Below, piece by piece: positions 60,543 through 64,000 of a stretch of 64,000 bases of DNA. The stretch comes from Brevibacillus brevis (GTDB lineage: Bacteria; Bacillota; Bacilli; Brevibacillales; Brevibacillaceae). The stretch lies in contig NZ_CP041767.1 in the NCBI RefSeq assembly GCF_022026395.1, positions 2,574,501 through 2,638,500 of the forward strand, in the 5' to 3' direction. Made by a program: the position numbers and the translations under genes. The notes below the pieces were generated by a model, which saw nothing but the letters and a program-made list of their open reading frames with translations, was not told the origin of the DNA and did no database searches. The first letter of the stretch is position 1. Each line of letters starts with the position of its first letter.

Positions 60543-61847
60543 ATGAAAAAGACGATCCTCATTCACGCAACAGTCATTACCGTTAACGATACGAATGAAG
60601 TCATTTACGATGGTGCCGTAGCATTCGAAGGCAACAAGATTACGTATGTGGGCCCAACTCCTGAGGACCTGTCGGAAGCGGGATACGATGAAGTTATCGA
60701 TCAAAAAGGAGACTACATACTGCCTGGGTTAATCAACACGCATGGACATGCTGGTATGTCCCTCCTACGTGGTTATGCAGATGATTTGCCGCTACAACAA
60801 TGGCTGGAAGACAAAATGTGGCCATTGGAGGCGCAATTCACGGGTGACACAGTAAAATGGGGTACCCAACTGTCGCTTATTGAGATGATTCGTACCGGAA
60901 CTACCACGTTTGTGGATATGTATGACCATATGGATGTTGTGGCGAAGGAAGTCGATGCAGCTGGAATGCGTGCCCGCCTTTGCCGAGGAATGATCGGTCT
61001 GTGCTCCGAAGAAGAACGTCAAACAAAGCTGAAGGACGCGACACTTTTTGCAAAAGAATGGCATAATCAGGCAGACGGACGTATTACCGTCATGATGGCA
61101 CCGCATGCGCCGTATACCTGCTCGCCAGAATTTATTACCCAAATTATCGAAAAAGCTGATGAGTTGTCCTTGCCGCTTCATATCCATATGTCAGAAACCG
61201 CTTGGGAAGTCGGTCAAAACGAGAAGGACTACGGACTGCGTCCAGTCGCTCACTTGGAAAAGCTGGGTATGTTCAATCGCCCAACACTCGTCGCGCACGC
61301 TGTTCACCTAACGGATGAAGAAATCGACATTTTGGCAAAATACAACGTGAGAGTTTCTCATAATGTAGTCAGCAACTTGAAGCTGGCAAGCGGTGTTGCG
61401 CCTGTTCCGAAAATGTTGGCAAAAGGCGTAAGCGTATCGCTCGGTACAGACAGCTCTGCAAGTAACAACAATTTGAATCTGTTCGAAGAATTGAAGCTCG
61501 CTGCGATTCTGCACAAAGGTGTGAACAACGATCCAGTAGCAGTTCCAGCAGAGGAAGCGCTTCGCATGGCTACCCGTTATGGCGCAGAAGGGGTATTCCA
61601 AGAAGAAACGCTTGGAAGCATTGAAGTAGGCAAGCAAGCTGACTTGATCGTGATGGATAGCCATCAAGCCCATTTCCACCCGGCGCACCAACCGATTTCA
61701 CACGTGGTGTACGCAGCAAATGGACGAGATGTGAAAGATACGATTGTAGCGGGTAAATTCTTGATGCGTAATCATAAGCTGTTGACCATCGATGAGGAGC
61801 GCGCGATTTACGAAGCGAACCGCGTATTCCAAACGTTAAAACGGTAA
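60543..61847 (+). CDS. mtaD: 5-methylthioadenosine / S-adenosylhomocysteine deaminase
   Basis: Amidohydrolase-superfamily deaminase of MTA, SAH or related adenosines, 434 residues. The metal site is intact: HGH (H67, H69) after PGLINT, HIHMSE, AHAVH, and the aspartate in LGTDSSASNNN. The C-terminal GSIEVGKQADLIVMD closes the sandwich. ATG 60543 follows GGAG at eight bases; GTG 60534 overlaps it. It contrasts with the metal-less relative at 35.8 kb. The substrate is inferred from the family. Confidence 0.93.
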   Translation: MKKTILIHATVITVNDTNEVIYDGAVAFEGNKITYVGPTPEDLSEAGYDEVIDQKGDYILPGLINTHGHAGMSLLRGYADDLPLQQWLEDKMWPLEAQFTGDTVKWGTQLSLIEMIRTGTTTFVDMYDHMDVVAKEVDAAGMRARLCRGMIGLCSEEERQTKLKDATLFAKEWHNQADGRITVMMAPHAPYTCSPEFITQIIEKADELSLPLHIHMSETAWEVGQNEKDYGLRPVAHLEKLGMFNRPTLVAHAVHLTDEEIDILAKYNVRVSHNVVSNLKLASGVAPVPKMLAKGVSVSLGTDSSASNNNLNLFEELKLAAILHKGVNNDPVAVPAEEALRMATRYGAEGVFQEETLGSIEVGKQADLIVMDSHQAHFHPAHQPISHVVYAANGRDVKDTIVAGKFLMRNHKLLTIDEERAIYEANRVFQTLKR

Positions 61848-61849
61848 AA

Positions 61850-61878
61850 GGCTCCTGTCAGGTGGGGGACAGGAGTAA
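61850..61878 (+). terminator. GC-rich hairpin after the deaminase gene
   Basis: CTCCTGTC pairs with GACAGGAG around a G-rich loop, just after the stop codon. No T run follows, so termination would be weak or factor-dependent. Confidence 0.5.
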
Positions 61879-61910
61879 GGCAGTGCAGGTGTAGGTAGGG
61901 GAATTGGATA

Positions 61911-62090
61911 CTACGACGTTCCGTTGTTCATTTTTGCCACAGCTTTTGTCAGGAGATGATGGCGAAAATGAAGAGTGGGTGTGTGCGACCATTGACGCAA
62001 GGGAGACGACAATCCTGCCCAGGAGACGCGATATTCCTGTAACAGAAACCCAAGTATGTCAGGAGATGTAGTTTGTTGCGAAGATGTCAC
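61911..62090 (-). CDS. small 59-residue reverse-strand protein, possible sporulation gene
   Basis: A GTG start at 62090 lies four bases after the near-ideal ribosome site GAGGAGGTGA (62095-62104 on the reverse strand). The product begins TSSQQTTSPDILGFLLQEYR and has no membrane segment. The C terminus is basic and His-rich (HFRHHLLTKAVAKMNNGTS). A sigma-E-like promoter stands 26-55 bases upstream of the start. It is not a known family to me. The rest of the 376-base gap shows no other gene. Confidence 0.5.
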   Translation of the reverse strand: MTSSQQTTSPDILGFLLQEYRVSWAGLSSPLRQWSHTPTLHFRHHLLTKAVAKMNNGTS

Positions 62091-62115
62091 GCGCTCACCT
62101 CCTCGGGGTGTATGT

Positions 62116-62145
62116 GTAGTATGACCGCCCGACCTTAAGCTATGA
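62116..62145 (-). promoter_or_regulatory. sigma-E-like promoter of the 59-residue gene
   Basis: On the reverse strand TCATAGCT (62145-62138), 14 bases, then CATACTAC (62123-62116). The sigma-E consensus is GHATAnnT-N14-CATACAMT, so the -35 mismatches at one base and the -10 at two. Confidence 0.45.
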
Positions 62146-62223
62146 TTAGCAACTTTTCCGTGTCGTTCTAAAACCTTCCCGTATAGCATAGGCTAAAGAC
62201 AAAAATGGGACAGGGGGGACGAC

Positions 62224-62925
62224 ATGTACATCCGGCCCAAATTGCTGTGGTGGCTCATTCCTATCCTACTCGGTCTATTTCTCCTGGGGATTGTATTGGG
62301 GACAGTAAGTCGATCAGCCAATACAGGCAGCACGGATCCTGCGTCTGCGGTCAGACAAACAACAGGAACGGGGCAGACGACGACGGTAGCGGAGCTTTTG
62401 GAGCAGATTACGCAGGACGAGGAACGCTCATTTCTGGTTTACATGAAGGATCAGACCTTACATGGGCGATTTCAAAATGAGCAATTTCAGCTCGCAGGAG
62501 AAATCGGTGGCCACCAGCTTGAAATAGCCAGAAAAGATGGGCAGCCAGTTTCGGTTCGAATTGATGGCCAGATACAGGACCATGCTGCACTGCCGTATGC
62601 GCTGTTCACCCCGTATGAGCACGCAGTATTGCTCAAGGGAGTTATGCAATCCGTTCGTCCTGAACGCCTTGAAGATACTGCGGGGCAAGGATGGAGTGGA
62701 TATCGGATTGCGGTTCCACCTGAGAAAGTCTCTTCGTTATTATCGATGTGGCTAGGTCCATCCTTCCCTTTTCATGATTTGACTTCGAATGTAACGAACG
62801 GAATGAAAGTCAATTACCAACTATGGTACGAGTCAACTACGGGGCAGCTTCGTCAACTGGAGCTGGATTTGCAAATACAAACGGCAGTTGGAGTGAAGAG
62901 AGACCAGCTTCGATTCCGATTGTAA
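62224..62925 (+). CDS. uncharacterised membrane-anchored protein
   Basis: Not recognised. The 233-residue product has an N-terminal membrane helix (about residues 8-28) followed by a Ser/Thr/Gly-rich linker (30-55) and a beta-rich extracytoplasmic domain of about 175 residues with repeated ARKDGQPVSVRI-like strands. CAGGGGGGACGAC precedes the ATG. It is followed after 29 bases by the YpmB-like gene, another membrane-anchored protein, so both may serve the envelope. No catalytic or lipobox motif is visible. Confidence 0.75.
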   Translation: MYIRPKLLWWLIPILLGLFLLGIVLGTVSRSANTGSTDPASAVRQTTGTGQTTTVAELLEQITQDEERSFLVYMKDQTLHGRFQNEQFQLAGEIGGHQLEIARKDGQPVSVRIDGQIQDHAALPYALFTPYEHAVLLKGVMQSVRPERLEDTAGQGWSGYRIAVPPEKVSSLLSMWLGPSFPFHDLTSNVTNGMKVNYQLWYESTTGQLRQLELDLQIQTAVGVKRDQLRFRL

Positions 62926-62954
62926 TGTCAGCCACGTAAAGGAGTTACTTTGCT

Positions 62955-63434
62955 GTGTTAGTACGAATTATCCTATCAATCGTTGCCGTCATTTTACTTA
63001 CGGGAGCTGGGTTCGCCTATCACCTGACGGCTTCTGTAGCAGGGGAACGCAATCAATTTGAGGAAACCGTTCGTCAGTGGGTCCAGGATCGCACAACGAT
63101 CACGGAGATTGAATCCATTGATGAATATCGAGGCAAGGAGAGCTACGCTGTCGTCATTGGGAAAAATAAGGCGGGGACACAAGTTGTAGCTTGGATGACC
63201 GATCAGAAAGTTAGCTTTGATCGAATGGATCTTGCTGTTCCCAAAAAGAATGTAGAAGAGGCGGTTTATAAGTCCTTCCCACAATCAGAGATCACTCATT
63301 TGGTTCCTGGTCTCGAAAACGATAAGAAATTTTGGGAAGTCACTGTAAAAGACAAAGACGGTCGTTATCACTACATTCACTATGATCTATTCACGGGCGC
63401 TCTGTTAACCTCATACGTGCTCGCGCCAACCTGA
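62955..63434 (+). CDS. ypmB: YpmB-like membrane-anchored protein (DUF5590)
   Basis: A 159-residue protein with one N-terminal membrane helix (about residues 4-21) and an extracytoplasmic domain with two PepSY-like halves, ending KDGRYHYIHYDLFTGALL. Size, topology and location downstream of dinG match B. subtilis YpmB (161 residues), of unknown function. GTG 62955 is chosen; AAAGGAG lies ten bases upstream. A hairpin follows. Confidence 0.85.
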   Translation: MLVRIILSIVAVILLTGAGFAYHLTASVAGERNQFEETVRQWVQDRTTITEIESIDEYRGKESYAVVIGKNKAGTQVVAWMTDQKVSFDRMDLAVPKKNVEEAVYKSFPQSEITHLVPGLENDKKFWEVTVKDKDGRYHYIHYDLFTGALLTSYVLAPT

Positions 63435-63448
63435 GACGCTTGCATACG

Positions 63449-63480
63449 ACAGGCCTTTTCCTTATGGGAGAAGGCCTGTT
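63449..63480 (+). terminator. hairpin terminator after ypmB
   Basis: ACAGGCCTT pairs with AAGGCCTGT, extended by TTCC/GGGA, around a short loop; only a short T run follows. Confidence 0.7.
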
Positions 63481-63585
63481 TGGCATTCCATCCAACATCT
63501 GTATAAGAAATTGATATACTCATATGATATACTTTGGATGTTGCTTAGAGAGAAAACGAGAACGATATTAATGGGGGGAGTAGCC

Positions 63586-64000
63586 GTGCAGTTGAAAAAG
63601 AGCGCAATAGGATTATCTTTGGTGGCAACATTGGCACTCCTGTTCGGAGGATGGTTCTTGTACCAAAAGATGGAGATTGAGGAGCCAATCCGTGCAGAAA
63701 TTGGCCAAATGCAGTCCGCAACATTGGGCAATTTGGAGATCAGCAAAGATAAAATTCAAATAGATGTAACTGTTACAAAACCAGACACATTTCCAGCAGA
63801 ATATCGAAATCTGCTAACGGAAACACAAAAGATCGCAGGTGAAAAAGAAGTGGTCATTGACATCGACAATCAGTCGACAGCGATGGACGATATTTGGCAA
63901 AGCGGTCAATTTGTGTTTACCGAAGCAGTGGAGTTGCATGAATATAGCCGCATTCCAGCCCTCGTGGCACAATGGAAAAAAGGGAATCAACTCGACGAAG
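63586..64000 (+). CDS. membrane-anchored protein, 3' end outside the window
   Basis: A GTG start at 63586 follows GGGGGGAG at five bases, and the frame stays open for 138 codons to the window edge. The protein begins QLKKSAIGLSLVATLALLFG, a membrane anchor or signal helix (residues 5-26), followed by a polar domain with KIQIDVTVTKPDTFPAEYR and VVIDIDNQSTAMDDIWQSG. I do not recognise the family. By position next to ypmB it would be another envelope protein. The region 63481-63585 holds only A/T-rich sequence with no clear promoter. Confidence 0.75.
   Translation, partial: MQLKKSAIGLSLVATLALLFGGWFLYQKMEIEEPIRAEIGQMQSATLGNLEISKDKIQIDVTVTKPDTFPAEYRNLLTETQKIAGEKEVVIDIDNQSTAMDDIWQSGQFVFTEAVELHEYSRIPALVAQWKKGNQLDE

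Noticed and set aside
62091-62189. N-terminal extension of the small reverse gene to an ATG at 62189
   Set aside because: The extension covers the ribosome site and the sigma-E-like promoter; the GTG at 62090 has far better signals.
1-64000. Insertion sequences, prophage genes, integrases, restriction or other defence systems, CRISPR arrays, rRNA
   Set aside because: None was found; gene order is continuous with the known Bacillus backbone and no transposase, integrase or defence motifs appear.

Overview
The window is an ordinary, gene-dense stretch of chromosome from a spore-forming Firmicute. Gene order and protein sequences point to Brevibacillus or a close relative in the Paenibacillaceae. 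The order follows the well-known Bacillus subtilis backbone: cmk, S1 homologue, yphA, der, gpsA, yphE, yphF, spoIVA, hup, folE, mtrB, hepS, menG, hepT, ndk, cheR, aroC, aroB, aroH, trpEDCFBA, hisC, tyrA, aroA, ypiF, qcrABC, ypjA to ypjD, dapB, mgsA, bshB1, bshA, cca, birA, panBCD, dinG, ypmB. Lineage-specific insertions interrupt it. I see no insertion sequence, prophage, CRISPR array, rRNA or obvious pseudogene. Genus assignment is inference from synteny and protein resemblance; no search was run.

Bases 1-8.3 kb: nucleotide and lipid housekeeping (cmk fragment, plsC, S1-domain protein, type 2 IPP isomerase, a yphA / YIEGIA / capping-subunit membrane module, der, plsY, gpsA). Bases 8.3-12.8 kb: a sporulation patch. 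It holds spoVIF facing an uncharacterised 161-residue gene, both with sigma-K-like promoters, then yphE, two small [2Fe-2S] proteins, the yphF lipoprotein and spoIVA. Bases 12.8-15.8 kb: HU, GTP cyclohydrolase I, a single tRNA-Pro(GGG), a lytic transglycosylase and mtrB (TRAP).

Bases 15.9-20.9 kb: quinone synthesis. The usual hepS-menG-hepT trio is split by UbiA-, UbiX- and MqnA-type genes, which indicates menaquinone by the futalosine route from chorismate. Bases 21-35.5 kb: ndk, cheR and the aromatic supraoperon. Its trp leader carries 11 GAG/TAG triplets and a terminator, so TRAP encoded 10 kb upstream should control it. Chorismate made by AroC therefore feeds Trp, Tyr, Phe and menaquinone enzymes encoded in the same window.

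Bases 35.5-41.4 kb: accessory or poorly known genes. These are a short leader RNA with its own terminator before an amidohydrolase-like protein lacking the metal motif, an ECF sigma / anti-sigma pair with an autoregulatory-looking promoter, a TPR protein, a putative winged-helix protein, an IDEAL-domain protein and a YpiF homologue. Bases 41.5-45.2 kb: the cytochrome bc complex qcrABC, ypjA and ypjB. Bases 45.2-54.4 kb: ypjC, the dapB-mgsA-bacillithiol-cca-birA run and panBCD behind a structured leader. Bases 54.4-64 kb: a TPR protein, dinG with an exonuclease domain and an iron-sulfur-type cysteine pattern, a metallo-beta-lactamase-like lipoprotein with eroded metal ligands, rex, an MTA/SAH deaminase, a small reverse-strand gene with a sigma-E-like promoter, two membrane-anchored proteins and a gene running off the right edge.

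Most likely new biology: the sigma-K-type gene facing spoVIF, the sigma-E-type 59-residue gene at 61.9-62.1 kb, the structured element at 22.5-22.8 kb, the leader RNA at 35.6-35.7 kb, and the two enzyme-fold proteins that appear to have lost their metal sites. No clearly undescribed multi-gene system was found.
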